Notes: generated from the sequence alone by a model not told the origin. Positions 13,727 through 22,014 are shown, counted from the first letter of the stretch. The stretch is DNA of 31,555 nucleotides from Bacteroidales bacterium UBA1035 (GCA_002316835.1 DCEG01000073.1:1-31555); one strand, 5' to 3'. Translations and numbers: made by a program.

Positions 13727-14671
13727 ATGGCGGAAATCAAACTCTTTTACCACAAAGATGGCGTGGTTAGACTAAGCCGCAGCCTTGATTTTCTTAAATC
13801 AAATCCTATTCAGAGTTTCCTCTGGATAGACCTCAACGACGTTGACGAAGAAGTAGAAAACGAACTCGAAGATTTCCTGAAGATATACATTCAGGAAGAG
13901 GAAGAGATGATCGAGATCGAGATGTCGTCGCGATATATTGAAACGCAAGATACTCTGGTGGTTAACTCGAATTTCCTGTTGTCGAATTTCGAGAGCGATC
14001 CGGTTTCGTTTATTCTCAAAAACAACATATTGGTTACGGTTCGCAGTGAGGAACTTATTTCGTTTCACGAAACGGTGAAAAAAATATCGGCTAACCCAAA
14101 AGGGTACAATACCGGGGCCGATGTGTTGGTGGCGTTGCTCGAAACCCGGGTTGAATTCGACGCCGATATGATCGAGAACATGACGCATAAAATTACTCAA
14201 CTCAGTAACAGTTTGAGTCTGCAGGAAGCCGATAAGGAATTGCTGGGTGAGATTAAGAACTTACAGGAAAAGACGATGATGCTTCGTGAGAACATTATCG
14301 ATAAGCAACGCACCGTTTCGAGTATGTTGCGCAGCGATTTTATTCCGAAGGAATTACAGCCGAAACTATCTATGATGATCAGGGACATTAATTCGCTGGT
14401 AGAGCACATTAAGTTTAGTTTCGACCGTCTCGATTATTTGCAGGACACGTTTCTCGGATATGTTAATATCGAACAGAATAAAATTATCAAGATATTTACC
14501 ATCGTTTCCGTAATTTTCATGCCGCCCACGCTCATAGCCAGTATATACGGGATGAACTTCGTGGCAATGCCGGAACTAAGCCAGAAATGGGGATACCCCA
14601 TGGCTATTGTTTCGATGGTTATTTCATCGTTGGCAATTCTTTGGTATTTTAGAAGAAAAAAGTGGTTGTGA
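13727..14671 (+). CDS. corA: CorA-type magnesium/divalent cation transporter
   Basis: A 314-residue protein with the CorA layout. A large cytoplasmic N-terminal funnel (about 1-250) has long charged helices. Two C-terminal transmembrane helices follow (about 253-275 and 288-307). The universal selectivity motif YGMN falls at about 274-277, at the end of the first helix, and a basic C-terminus (FRRKKWL) follows. The protein forms pentamers in the inner membrane and carries Mg2+ (some relatives Co2+, Ni2+ or Zn2+). It lies 28 bp after rsmA and is convergent with ppa, separated by only 17 bp. Confidence 0.95.
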   Translation: MAEIKLFYHKDGVVRLSRSLDFLKSNPIQSFLWIDLNDVDEEVENELEDFLKIYIQEEEEMIEIEMSSRYIETQDTLVVNSNFLLSNFESDPVSFILKNNILVTVRSEELISFHETVKKISANPKGYNTGADVLVALLETRVEFDADMIENMTHKITQLSNSLSLQEADKELLGEIKNLQEKTMMLRENIIDKQRTVSSMLRSDFIPKELQPKLSMMIRDINSLVEHIKFSFDRLDYLQDTFLGYVNIEQNKIIKIFTIVSVIFMPPTLIASIYGMNFVAMPELSQKWGYPMAIVSMVISSLAILWYFRRKKWL

Positions 14672-14688
14672 TTACCTTTTTAGGTTCT

Positions 14689-15354
14689 TCACGACAATAT
14701 CAACCCAATATTCTCAAATCGTTCATTGTAATCCTGAACCGCGAAGCGGATAACTTCCAAAGCTTCATCTCGACCGTAAACATGTGTGATTTCAGTGTTT
14801 CGATCTTCGCCGGGCATATCTTTATAAGTAAGAAAATAGTGCTCTAAGCGTTGAATAACTATTTTCGGAACATCATCTATATTATCATAATGTCCGTAAA
14901 CAGTATCGTTTTTCAGGATAGCAATTATCTTATCGTCGGCCTGATTACCATCGATCATTCGAAATCCGCCGATAGGAATAGCATTTACCAGCAAATCGCC
15001 ATGTGAAAGGTCTTTTTCGGTCAACACGCAAATGTCCATCGGGTCGCCATCGCCCATAATATCAGTCCTTCCGGTTTTTTCGTTGCAAAAATCACCCACT
15101 CGTTTACCACAATAGGTCTGAGGAATAAACCCATACAAGGCGGGAACTACATTCGAAAACTTTTGCGGACGATCAACACGCAGATATCCGCTTATTTTAT
15201 CTATTTCGTATTTTACTGTATCGGTAGGAACTACTTCTATAAAAGCAGTTACTTCTTCAGGAGCGTGTTCGCCGATAGAGATTCCGTGCCAGGGATGAGA
15301 TTTATAACGTAAGCCCATCAATCTGCCAATAGGGTCTGATAATTTGTCAACCAT
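14689..15354 (-). CDS. ppa: Inorganic pyrophosphatase (family I)
   Basis: A soluble Mg2+-dependent enzyme that hydrolyses pyrophosphate to phosphate, pulling biosynthetic reactions forward. It has 221 residues, longer than the ~175 of E. coli Ppa because of an N-terminal extension (about 1-30), as in many Bacteroidota homologues. The metal-binding signature D-x-D-P-x-D is seen as DGDPMD (102-107). KYEIDKISGYLRVDRP (48-63) and YGFIPQTYCG (74-83) supply the substrate-binding lysine, arginine and tyrosine residues. Single gene with its own -7 box, convergent with corA. Confidence 0.95.
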   Translation of the reverse strand: MVDKLSDPIGRLMGLRYKSHPWHGISIGEHAPEEVTAFIEVVPTDTVKYEIDKISGYLRVDRPQKFSNVVPALYGFIPQTYCGKRVGDFCNEKTGRTDIMGDGDPMDICVLTEKDLSHGDLLVNAIPIGGFRMIDGNQADDKIIAILKNDTVYGHYDNIDDVPKIVIQRLEHYFLTYKDMPGEDRNTEITHVYGRDEALEVIRFAVQDYNERFENIGLILS

Positions 15355-15370
15355 AAATTATTATTTTTTA

Positions 15371-15378
15371 CAAAAATA
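15371..15378 (-). promoter_or_regulatory. -7 box (TATTTTTG) of ppa
   Basis: The minus strand reads TATTTTTG 16 nt upstream of the ATG. A TTG at 15396-15398 gives a possible -33 with a 17-bp spacer. If correct, the leader is very short. Confidence 0.5.
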
Positions 15379-15419
15379 CACAAAAATGACATGCGACAAG
15401 TGAAAAAGCGGGAGGGAGT

Positions 15420-15839
15420 TCAATATTTTTTCAATTCGCTCAAAATCGTGGCTTTCTGTTTTACGCCCACGATTCTATTTTTTTCTTTTCCGTTTTTGAA
15501 AATGATTAGAGTAGGAATGTTTCTAACATTGTACTGTTGCGCAACAGACTGATATTTTTCGATGTCTATTTTAGCCACACGAACCGACGTGTTTTGTGTT
15601 TCTGCTGCAACTTCATTCAGAATGGGTGCCATCATTCTGCAAGGCCCACACCAAGCTGCCCAAAAATCTACCAATACGGTTCCATTTCTCACTTGCTGCT
15701 GGAAATTTTTATCCGTCAGCGTGAGTATAGATGCATGATTTTCAACATTAGGAATATTTTTCATTTTCCATCTTGCAACAATTATCAATATGATAAAACC
15801 GAAAACAATTATTCCTAAAACGATGAGAACTATTTTCAT
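15420..15839 (-). CDS. Membrane-anchored thioredoxin-like protein
   Basis: A 139-residue protein. An N-terminal transmembrane helix (about 2-22, IVLIVLGIIVFGFIILIIVA) is followed by a basic RWKMK, then a thioredoxin fold with the redox motif WCGPC (63-67) and the cis-proline loop IPTLIIF near residue 118. The positive charges after the helix suggest the thioredoxin domain may face the cytoplasm under the positive-inside rule, although an anchored periplasmic oxidoreductase is also possible. It follows the NamZ gene by 19 bp and probably shares its transcript. The specific substrate is unknown. Confidence 0.9.
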   Translation of the reverse strand: MKIVLIVLGIIVFGFIILIIVARWKMKNIPNVENHASILTLTDKNFQQQVRNGTVLVDFWAAWCGPCRMMAPILNEVAAETQNTSVRVAKIDIEKYQSVAQQYNVRNIPTLIIFKNGKEKNRIVGVKQKATILSELKKY

Positions 15840-15858
15840 AGCATAAATTTATATAATT

Positions 15859-17025
15859 CTATTCTTCGTACAACAGATATGGCCGTCGCTGTTGCTTAAA
15901 CTTAAGTACATCGCAAAACCACTTGTCCTTTATTCCCTGTGCCGATTTACCGGCAATAATATCCTGACGGATATAATCTACTCCTACTAATTTTTCGAAA
16001 AAGTTAGTAAAGAACTTGTCGCCCATTTTCAGATTTTTATATGCATCGATAACATAAGAAAGATCGAACCCATTTTCCCAAATGTATTCGTGCGACACAT
16101 TTCGTAAGTCAACTCCATAGCATTTTCTGTTAAGCAAAGGTGGATTTTTGGCTCCCGATACACTGCGGGGAGTAAATGAAAAATCGGAACCTTTAAAGTT
16201 CGGATGTCCATAAACCTGAAATGGGAATGATGTACCGCGGCCTAAACTCATAACAGTCCCCTCAAACAAACAGATAGAAGGATATAAATAAATGGACTGA
16301 ATATTAGGCAGGTTGGGCGAAGGTGCAATCGGCAGTTCGTATCTGGTTTGGTGAGTATAGTTTTCGCAGCGAATAACAGTCACGTCACAAATTCTGCCTT
16401 GTGGCAGCCATTTTTCACCGTTAACCATCAGTGCGAGTTCACCCAGCGTCATGCCATGAACAACCGGAATGGGTAGCCAGCCAACTCCCGATTTGTGCTT
16501 AATGTCCAGGATTGGCCCGTCAACATAAAATCCGTTCGGATTGGGGCGATCGAGAATGATCATTTTTTTATTATGCTCTGCACAGGCGTCCATCAATCGG
16601 ACCATGCTGGCGTAATACGTGTAAAACCTAAGTCCTACATCCTGCAAATCGAAAAGCAATACATCGAACTCTTTCATTTTATCGGCGGCTGGTTTTCCAC
16701 CTCCGCTCCCGTAAAGCGACCAAATTGGAATTCCTGTTTTGTTGTCAGCAGAACTCGCTACGTGTTCACCTGCATCGGCTGTTCCCCGAAAGCCGTGTTC
16801 GGGTGAGAAGATTCCAACAATGTTGTAATTATTGCGATGTAAAAAGTCCACAAGATGCTCATTACGGAGCATACTCGTTTGGTTTGCCATTACCGCTACC
16901 CGTTTGTTTTTGATGATTGGGAGATATTTATCAGTAATTTCTGCACCTACTTTTACGGTTTGGGCGTGAGTAACGAAAGAGAAAAAGATTAGAATCGTGA
17001 TAAAAAGTGGTTTCTTCATACTCAT
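15859..17025 (-). CDS. namZ: NamZ-type exo-beta-N-acetylmuramidase (DUF1343)
   Basis: A 388-residue protein with a signal peptide (about 1-21, ending FVTHAQ) and the DUF1343 domain over the rest. The family was shown to include NamZ, an exo-lytic beta-N-acetylmuramidase that releases MurNAc from peptidoglycan fragments. The conserved SPEHGFRG segment (about 74-81) is the likely active-site region, followed by LLFDLQDVGLRFYTYYASM, ILDRPNPNG and FEGTVMSLGRGTSFPFQ. The start overlaps the MerR gene stop as ATGA; a second Met two codons later is possible. An exported role in cell wall turnover or scavenging is the likely function. No MurNAc uptake or MurQ gene is adjacent. Confidence 0.9.
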   Translation of the reverse strand: MSMKKPLFITILIFFSFVTHAQTVKVGAEITDKYLPIIKNKRVAVMANQTSMLRNEHLVDFLHRNNYNIVGIFSPEHGFRGTADAGEHVASSADNKTGIPIWSLYGSGGGKPAADKMKEFDVLLFDLQDVGLRFYTYYASMVRLMDACAEHNKKMIILDRPNPNGFYVDGPILDIKHKSGVGWLPIPVVHGMTLGELALMVNGEKWLPQGRICDVTVIRCENYTHQTRYELPIAPSPNLPNIQSIYLYPSICLFEGTVMSLGRGTSFPFQVYGHPNFKGSDFSFTPRSVSGAKNPPLLNRKCYGVDLRNVSHEYIWENGFDLSYVIDAYKNLKMGDKFFTNFFEKLVGVDYIRQDIIAGKSAQGIKDKWFCDVLKFKQQRRPYLLYEE

Positions 17026-17414
17026 TCTATCTCGGTTTTGCTGTATTTTTGTTGCTCGTGCAATCGGTCAAACTCCTCTTCTAGCGAAAGTAACTCTTTC
17101 TTAATCTCCTTGAGTTTTTCCAGTGCTTCCACACGTTTCACTTCATCGTCCTTTTTCGATTTCAGCGATTGACGTGCACCTTCCAGCGTCATTCCCTTGT
17201 CTTTTACCAAATGATACACAATTTCCACCTGCTGAATGTCCTCTTTGGTGTATTGGCGTGTACCTCCTGTCGTCTTTTTGGGATTGATATTTTCAAATTC
17301 TTTCTCCCAGAATCGTAGTAAAGAGATGTTTACGGCAAAATGGTCGGCCACTTCCTGAATGGAATAATACAGCCGTTTATCGTTGAACTGGATTGGTTTT
17401 TTACGTTTACCCAT
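17022..17414 (-). CDS. MerR family transcriptional regulator
   Basis: A 130-residue protein from the ATG at 17414. The N-terminal MerR-type winged HTH (about 12-80) reads YSIQEVADHFAVNISLLRFW and GGTRQYTKEDIQQVEIVYHL. A C-terminal coiled coil (about 90-126) is rich in K and E. There is no cysteine-rich effector domain, so it is a short MerR of the type common in Bacteroidota. The longer in-frame reading from 17540 is rejected because the -7 box at 17453-17460 lies inside it and the added part is low-complexity hydrophobic sequence. It overlaps the NamZ gene by 4 bp and is divergent from alaS. Confidence 0.92.
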   Translation of the reverse strand: MGKRKKPIQFNDKRLYYSIQEVADHFAVNISLLRFWEKEFENINPKKTTGGTRQYTKEDIQQVEIVYHLVKDKGMTLEGARQSLKSKKDDEVKRVEALEKLKEIKKELLSLEEEFDRLHEQQKYSKTEIE

Positions 17415-17452
17415 AACTTTAATAATCTGCTTTGTGAGGTAAATTACTGATA

Positions 17453-17460
17453 CAAATATA
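17453..17460 (-). promoter_or_regulatory. -7 box (TATATTTG) of the merR-namZ-trx unit
   Basis: The minus strand reads TATATTTG 38 nt upstream of the chosen MerR ATG. It supports the shorter start. Confidence 0.7.
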
Positions 17461-17490
17461 CAGATTTTACCACAAACCACAATAAAATTG

Positions 17491-17498
17491 TATCTTTG
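17491..17498 (+). promoter_or_regulatory. -7 box (TATCTTTG) of alaS
   Basis: TATCTTTG on the plus strand, 87 nt before the alaS ATG and 30 bp from the divergent MerR -7 box. The leader would contain the 7-bp-period stretch. Confidence 0.65.
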
Positions 17499-17510
17499 CA
17501 CCTTGAAAAT

Positions 17511-17545
17511 AAAGAACAAAGAGTAAAGAATAAGGAACAAGTCAT
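17511..17545 (+). repeat. Degenerate heptamer tandem stretch in the alaS leader
   Basis: Four consecutive 7-mers fit AARGARY (AAAGAAC, AAAGAGT, AAAGAAT, AAGGAAC), followed by a decayed fifth (AAGTCAT). No protein-coding role is apparent. Two other stretches of the same period but different unit occur at 20211 and 31480. Confidence 0.65.
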
Positions 17546-17585
17546 TGAGCTTTGTACCTTGAACTATAAAACTGTATTTTTAATA

Positions 17586-20207
17586 ATGACTTCACAAGAA
17601 ATTCGCCAATCGTTTAAAGATTTTTTTGCTTCCAAAGAGCATCAAATAGTGTCTTCCGCACCCATGGTAATTAAAGGCGACCCCACGCTTATGTTTACCA
17701 ATGCGGGTATGAATCAGTTTAAAGATGTTATTTTAGGTAATGCGCCCATTAAATATCCGAGAATAGCAGATTCACAAAAATGTTTGCGCGTAAGTGGAAA
17801 ACATAACGATTTGGAAGAGGTAGGCCACGATACATATCATCACACCATGTTCGAAATGTTGGGAAACTGGTCGTTTGGCGATTATTTCAAAAAAGAAGCT
17901 ATAGCATGGGCGTGGGAATATCTTGTGGATGTGCTGAAACTTGAACCGGACAGACTTTATGCTACGGTTTTTGAAGGAAGTCCCGGAGAAAATCTGGAAC
18001 GTGACGATGAGGCAGCAGGATATTGGTTGAAATATCTTCCCAAAGAGCGTATTATCGACGGAAATAAAAAAGACAATTTCTGGGAAATGGGCGATACTGG
18101 TCCGTGTGGCCCATGTTCCGAGATTCATATCGATATCCGTTCGGATGAGGAACGTGCAAAAGTTGACGGCCTTTCTCTTGTAAATCAAAGTCATCCGCAG
18201 GTAATTGAAATCTGGAACTTAGTGTTTATGCAATACAACCGCAAATCCGATAACTCACTTGAACCGCTTCCGGCAAAGGTTATTGATACGGGAATGGGAT
18301 TTGAGCGTCTCTGCATGGCTGTTCAGGGTAAATTGTCGAATTACGATACCGATGTCTTTCAGCCCATCATCTCCAAAATTGGAGAAATTACAAATACAAA
18401 ATACGGTGACGATGCCAAAAAAGACATCGCCATGCGTGTGATTGCCGACCATATCAGAACCATTGCATTCTCTATAACTGATGGACAATTACCATCGAAC
18501 GCCAAGGCGGGATACGTCATTCGTCGAATCTTGCGCCGTGCCGTGCGTTACGGTTACACGTTCCTGGGAATGCACGAAGCCTTTATGTACAAGCTTATTC
18601 CCTCACTCATTGAAGTAATGGGTGACGCGTATCCTGAGTTGGAAGCACAAAGAACACTGATTGAGAAAGTTATCAACGAAGAAGAAAGTTCATTCTTGAG
18701 AACGCTAGAAACAGGGATCCGCTTGCTCGACAAAGAAATTGCAGAACATAAAAGATCGGGCAGAAACGAATTGGAAGGTGAAATTGCATTTCAGTTGTAC
18801 GACACATTCGGATTTCCACTCGACCTTACCGAACTTATTCTTCGTGAGCACGATATGAACGTTGACCACAAAGGTTTTGATGTTGAAATGCAAAAGCAGA
18901 AAGAACGTGCCCGAAATGCAGCTGCAGTTGAGACCGGTGATTGGGTGAAAATTCGTGACGGTGAAACGGTATTCGTGGGCTACGACGAAACCGAAGCAGA
19001 AACGCAAGTACTTCGTTACCGTAAAGTGAAACAAAAGACCAAAGAGTTTTATCAGGTTGTACTTTCCAGATCGCCGTTTTACGCTGAGATGGGCGGTCAG
19101 GTAGGAGATAGCGGTTGGCTGGTTGATGAGAACGGAGAAAAAACCGGTATCTTCGATACCAAACGCGAAAATAATCTTCCGGTGCATCTGACAAATAAAT
19201 TACCGCAACATATAGAGGGCACTTATATTGCCAAAATAGATACCGATAAACGAACTGCAACTGAATGTAATCACACCGGAACTCACCTTATGCACGAAGC
19301 GTTGCGTGAAGTGCTGGGTACACACGTGGAACAAAAAGGTTCGTACGTTTCTCCCGAAGTATTACGCTTTGACTTTTCGCATTTTCAGAAAATGACTCCC
19401 GAAGAGATCCGTACAGTAGAACAAAGAGTTACTGAAAAAATTCGTAACAACATGCCTATCGAGGAGCATCGTCATGTGCCTATCGAAGAAGCAAAGGCGC
19501 AAGGTGCTATGGCACTCTTTGGAGAAAAGTATGGTGATGATGTGCGTACCGTTCGTTTTGGTTCGTCCATCGAGCTTTGCGGTGGCACTCACATTTCTTC
19601 TACCGGACGTATCGGAACATTCCGCATTGTGAGCGAGGGTGCTATTGCTGCCGGTGTTCGTCGTATTGAGGCAGTTACTGCCAAAGGTTGTGAAGATTAT
19701 CTATACAAGACCGAAGATATGCTTCGTGAAGCTAAGAATATGGTTGCTGCTAATGCGCCTGAAATTATGGTGGGGCTCAATAAGCTGGTAAACGAAAATG
19801 AGGAGATGAAAAAGCAAATTCAAGAGTTTGTAAAAGAAAGAACCGAACAACTGAAACGGGATATTATTGCCAAAAAACAAGAAATTAACGATATAACGGT
19901 CTTTGCCGTTCGTTTGCCGATGGCAATGCCCGAAATTATAAAGGATATCGCATTTCAATTGAAAGGACAGTTCCCGGAAAATATGTTTTTTGTTGCCGGA
20001 ACCGAATTTCAGGGAAAACCCACGCTTACGGTTATGCTCAGCGATGATCTCGTTGCACGCGGATTTCATGCCGGAAATATGGTGCTCGAAGCCGCTAAAC
20101 ATATTCAGGGTGGCGGTGGCGGACAACCGCACTTTGCTACTGCAGGAGGCAAAAATGCCGATGGATTGAATATGGCAGTGGAGTCTATATTGGAGAAATT
20201 GAAATAG
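17586..20207 (+). CDS. alaS: Alanine--tRNA ligase
   Basis: An 873-residue class II aminoacyl-tRNA synthetase that charges tRNA-Ala. The N-terminal catalytic domain has the class II motif 1 region (VIKGDPTLMFTNAGMNQFKD, near residues 28-47), followed by the tRNA recognition domain and the editing domain. The zinc/editing residues are visible as HTGTH (His563, His567) and CGGTH (Cys665, His669). The C-terminal DHHA1 domain ends with the glycine-rich GGGGGQPHFATAGG loop. The ATG at 17586 is chosen because the longer in-frame extension reads through the heptamer repeats and leader. It is divergent from the MerR regulator. Confidence 0.98.
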   Translation: MTSQEIRQSFKDFFASKEHQIVSSAPMVIKGDPTLMFTNAGMNQFKDVILGNAPIKYPRIADSQKCLRVSGKHNDLEEVGHDTYHHTMFEMLGNWSFGDYFKKEAIAWAWEYLVDVLKLEPDRLYATVFEGSPGENLERDDEAAGYWLKYLPKERIIDGNKKDNFWEMGDTGPCGPCSEIHIDIRSDEERAKVDGLSLVNQSHPQVIEIWNLVFMQYNRKSDNSLEPLPAKVIDTGMGFERLCMAVQGKLSNYDTDVFQPIISKIGEITNTKYGDDAKKDIAMRVIADHIRTIAFSITDGQLPSNAKAGYVIRRILRRAVRYGYTFLGMHEAFMYKLIPSLIEVMGDAYPELEAQRTLIEKVINEEESSFLRTLETGIRLLDKEIAEHKRSGRNELEGEIAFQLYDTFGFPLDLTELILREHDMNVDHKGFDVEMQKQKERARNAAAVETGDWVKIRDGETVFVGYDETEAETQVLRYRKVKQKTKEFYQVVLSRSPFYAEMGGQVGDSGWLVDENGEKTGIFDTKRENNLPVHLTNKLPQHIEGTYIAKIDTDKRTATECNHTGTHLMHEALREVLGTHVEQKGSYVSPEVLRFDFSHFQKMTPEEIRTVEQRVTEKIRNNMPIEEHRHVPIEEAKAQGAMALFGEKYGDDVRTVRFGSSIELCGGTHISSTGRIGTFRIVSEGAIAAGVRRIEAVTAKGCEDYLYKTEDMLREAKNMVAANAPEIMVGLNKLVNENEEMKKQIQEFVKERTEQLKRDIIAKKQEINDITVFAVRLPMAMPEIIKDIAFQLKGQFPENMFFVAGTEFQGKPTLTVMLSDDLVARGFHAGNMVLEAAKHIQGGGGGQPHFATAGGKNADGLNMAVESILEKLK

Positions 20208-20210
20208 AAA

Positions 20211-20245
20211 AGTCGGGAGTTCGAAGTCAGAAGACCGAAGTGGTA
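20211..20245 (+). repeat. Degenerate heptamer tandem stretch after alaS
   Basis: Successive 7-mers AGTCGGG, AGTTCGA, AGTCAGA, AGACCGA and AGTGGTA share the frame AGNCNGA. It begins 3 nt after the alaS stop, in the gap before the convergent lipoprotein gene. Confidence 0.65.
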
Positions 20246-20266
20246 GATTTTCTGCTTCGATTTTCT
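20236..20266 (+). terminator. Weak terminator-like hairpin after alaS
   Basis: CGAAG (20236-20240) pairs with CTTCG (20255-20259), with AGA/TCT inside, followed by ATTTTCTTTCT. The stem is short and the loop large, so this is only a possible terminator. Confidence 0.35.
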
Positions 20267-20268
20267 TT

Positions 20269-20880
20269 CTAATTCCGCCACTCTCCCTGCAAACAACAGA
20301 TTAAGTAAACCAGCCGTACGCGGGTATCTTCCACGTTAAGTTGTTCGAAATCCAAGAAAAGTGCTCTTACAAAAGAAGAACTGATAGCGCCTGCTCTCTT
20401 ATAATCATCATGCATCTCAATAAATTGAGGGTATTCTTTTCCCAATTCAGATAAGAGGTTTTCAAATTTTTCCGACATACCAGGATCAAAAGAAATAATA
20501 GGCCTGTTTTTCAAGTCTTCAATCAGGCGGACCCCGCTGCTCAAACTCCAAATAGAACGGAACGTACCCACATGCAACACATCGAGCAACTTAATTTTCT
20601 GCTCGTTAGACAATGGATAGCTATCCAACTTTCCTTCCTCCATCGATGATAAAACCTGTTTGTTAAACATGCTGTATCTAGCAACTTTGGCCTCAGACGA
20701 CGCATCGGGTTGGATACCGATTTCTTGTTCAAATAAATTCAGTAATGCTTGTAAATCGGAGAGCTCCTGTTCTGAAAAAATGGTTTTCATGTTTGGATAA
20801 TCTGATAATTGGTCGCTTTTTTTAGCTGAGCAGGCAATGAACAATGAGAACATGCAAAGCATCAGTGTAGTATATTTCAT
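20269..20880 (-). CDS. Lipoprotein of unknown function
   Basis: A 203-residue protein. The signal peptide has a good lipobox (LFIAC at residues 13-17), so the mature protein begins at Cys17 and is lipid-anchored. The residues after Cys (SAKKSDQ) are basic and polar, not the acidic pattern linked to surface export, which suggests a periplasmic location. The rest is mainly helical, with charged and hydrophobic residues alternating and no motif I recognise. It is a single gene with its own promoter, divergent from the LacI regulator and convergent with alaS. Confidence 0.8.
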   Translation of the reverse strand: MKYTTLMLCMFSLFIACSAKKSDQLSDYPNMKTIFSEQELSDLQALLNLFEQEIGIQPDASSEAKVARYSMFNKQVLSSMEEGKLDSYPLSNEQKIKLLDVLHVGTFRSIWSLSSGVRLIEDLKNRPIISFDPGMSEKFENLLSELGKEYPQFIEMHDDYKRAGAISSSFVRALFLDFEQLNVEDTRVRLVYLICCLQGEWRN

Positions 20881-20910
20881 AATGCTAACAGATTAAGTGA
20901 ATGATTTTCT

Positions 20911-20918
20911 CAAAGATA
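20911..20918 (-). promoter_or_regulatory. -7 box (TATCTTTG) of the lipoprotein gene
   Basis: The minus strand reads TATCTTTG 30 nt upstream of the ATG. Confidence 0.6.
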
Positions 20919-20969
20919 GTCTATTTTCATTATTTCTTCATTTTTAATCCCTGGTATCATCTTTTTTCA

Positions 20970-20977
20970 TATATTTG
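20970..20977 (+). promoter_or_regulatory. -7 box (TATATTTG) of the LacI-type regulator
   Basis: TATATTTG lies 23 nt before the chosen ATG. Because an upstream in-frame ATG (20980) lies only 2 nt from this box, it is unlikely to be transcribed with a leader, and the start at 21001 is preferred. Confidence 0.65.
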
Positions 20978-20996
20978 AGATGTTTTTAAATCTCAA
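20975..20996. promoter_or_regulatory. Candidate operator for the LacI-type regulator
   Basis: TTGAGAT (20975-20981) is inverted as ATCTCAA (20990-20996) across 8 nt. It overlaps the -7 box and the expected transcription start, the position expected for autorepression. It lacks the central CG of many LacI-family operators. Confidence 0.45.
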
Positions 20997-21000
20997 TAAT

Positions 21001-22014
21001 ATGGACAAGCGGCAAATTACCCTTAAAGATATTGCCAAGGAATTAAAATTATCACCCTCAACAGTATCCCGTGCGATGAGGAATCATCCTGCTATCAGTA
21101 AAAAAACTAAGGAACTTGTACGCAAGTATGCTGTGGAGCACAAATATAAGCCTAATACACTAGCGCTTCAACTTCGCACCAGCCAAAATAAAACCATCGG
21201 GGTTATTGTCCCCGAAATTGTGCATTATTTCTTTTCCACCGTGCTTGCCGGAATTCAGGAAGAAGTAGAAAAAGGGAATTATAACCTGATCATTTGTCAC
21301 TCCAACGAAGATTATGAACGTGAAGTGAAAAGCGTTGAAACCCTACTCGATGCACATGTCCGTGGTATTTTGGCATCTCAATCCAAATCGACCGAAGAAT
21401 TTTCTCATTTTCAGGATATTGTTGATAACGGAACACATTTGGTTTTTTTCGACCGTATCTGTACCGGAATTAATACCGATAAAGTGGTTATCGACGATTA
21501 CCGGGGTGCGTTTACTGCGGTGGATAATCTTATAAAAAGCGGATGTCGCCGGGTTGCATTTCTTGGTTCCAATCCGCATTTGCCCATAGCCAACAATCGG
21601 AGAATGGGGTACGAAGATGCCTTACGAAAACATAACATTCCCGTCGATAAGGCTCTAATGCAGGTATCAGACACTATTGAACTTGCTCGTGAAATTGTTC
21701 CTGCAATGCTTAAAATCGATCCTGTTCCAGATGCTTTCTTCTGCATCAACGATGAAGTGGCGGCCCATTGTATCCGGATGATCAAAGCGGCTGGGTTTAA
21801 TATTCCGCAGGATATATCGGTTTGCGGATTCACCAATTCAGACATTACCGAAGTTACCGATCCCACACTCACCAGCGTTGACCAGCACGGTTTTGAAATG
21901 GGCAGAACTGCTGCTAAGCTGCTCATCAATAGAATAGAGGGAAAAGAAACACGGGGAGGGATCGTAAGCAAAGTCATCAAAACGGATTTGGTGGTAAGAA
22001 ACTCCACACGCTAA
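21001..22014 (+). CDS. LacI family transcriptional regulator
   Basis: A 337-residue protein of standard LacI layout. The N-terminal HTH and hinge (about 4-58) start ITLKDIAKELKLSPSTVSRA, and the hinge includes YKPNTLALQLRTSQNKTIGVIVPEI. The periplasmic-binding-like sensor domain (about 62-330) has the family's VVFFDR-like, CRRVAFLG, DAFFCINDEVAAHCIRMIKAAGFNIPQDISVCGF and LTSVDQ elements. It most likely responds to a sugar or sugar phosphate and controls the sugar transporter and GH13 genes that follow 119 bp later in the same direction. In other Bacteroidota, LacI regulators beside an MFS sugar transporter and amylase control maltodextrin use. That link is by analogy. Confidence 0.95.
   Translation: MDKRQITLKDIAKELKLSPSTVSRAMRNHPAISKKTKELVRKYAVEHKYKPNTLALQLRTSQNKTIGVIVPEIVHYFFSTVLAGIQEEVEKGNYNLIICHSNEDYEREVKSVETLLDAHVRGILASQSKSTEEFSHFQDIVDNGTHLVFFDRICTGINTDKVVIDDYRGAFTAVDNLIKSGCRRVAFLGSNPHLPIANNRRMGYEDALRKHNIPVDKALMQVSDTIELAREIVPAMLKIDPVPDAFFCINDEVAAHCIRMIKAAGFNIPQDISVCGFTNSDITEVTDPTLTSVDQHGFEMGRTAAKLLINRIEGKETRGGIVSKVIKTDLVVRNSTR

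Noticed and set aside
17415..17540. Extended MerR start at 17540
   Set aside because: The additional 42 residues are hydrophobic, cross the promoter at 17453-17460 and do not belong to MerR proteins.
17496..17585. Extended alaS start at 17496
   Set aside because: The extra 30 codons are translated from the heptamer stretch and leader; alaS proteins begin at the MTSQEIR-like segment.
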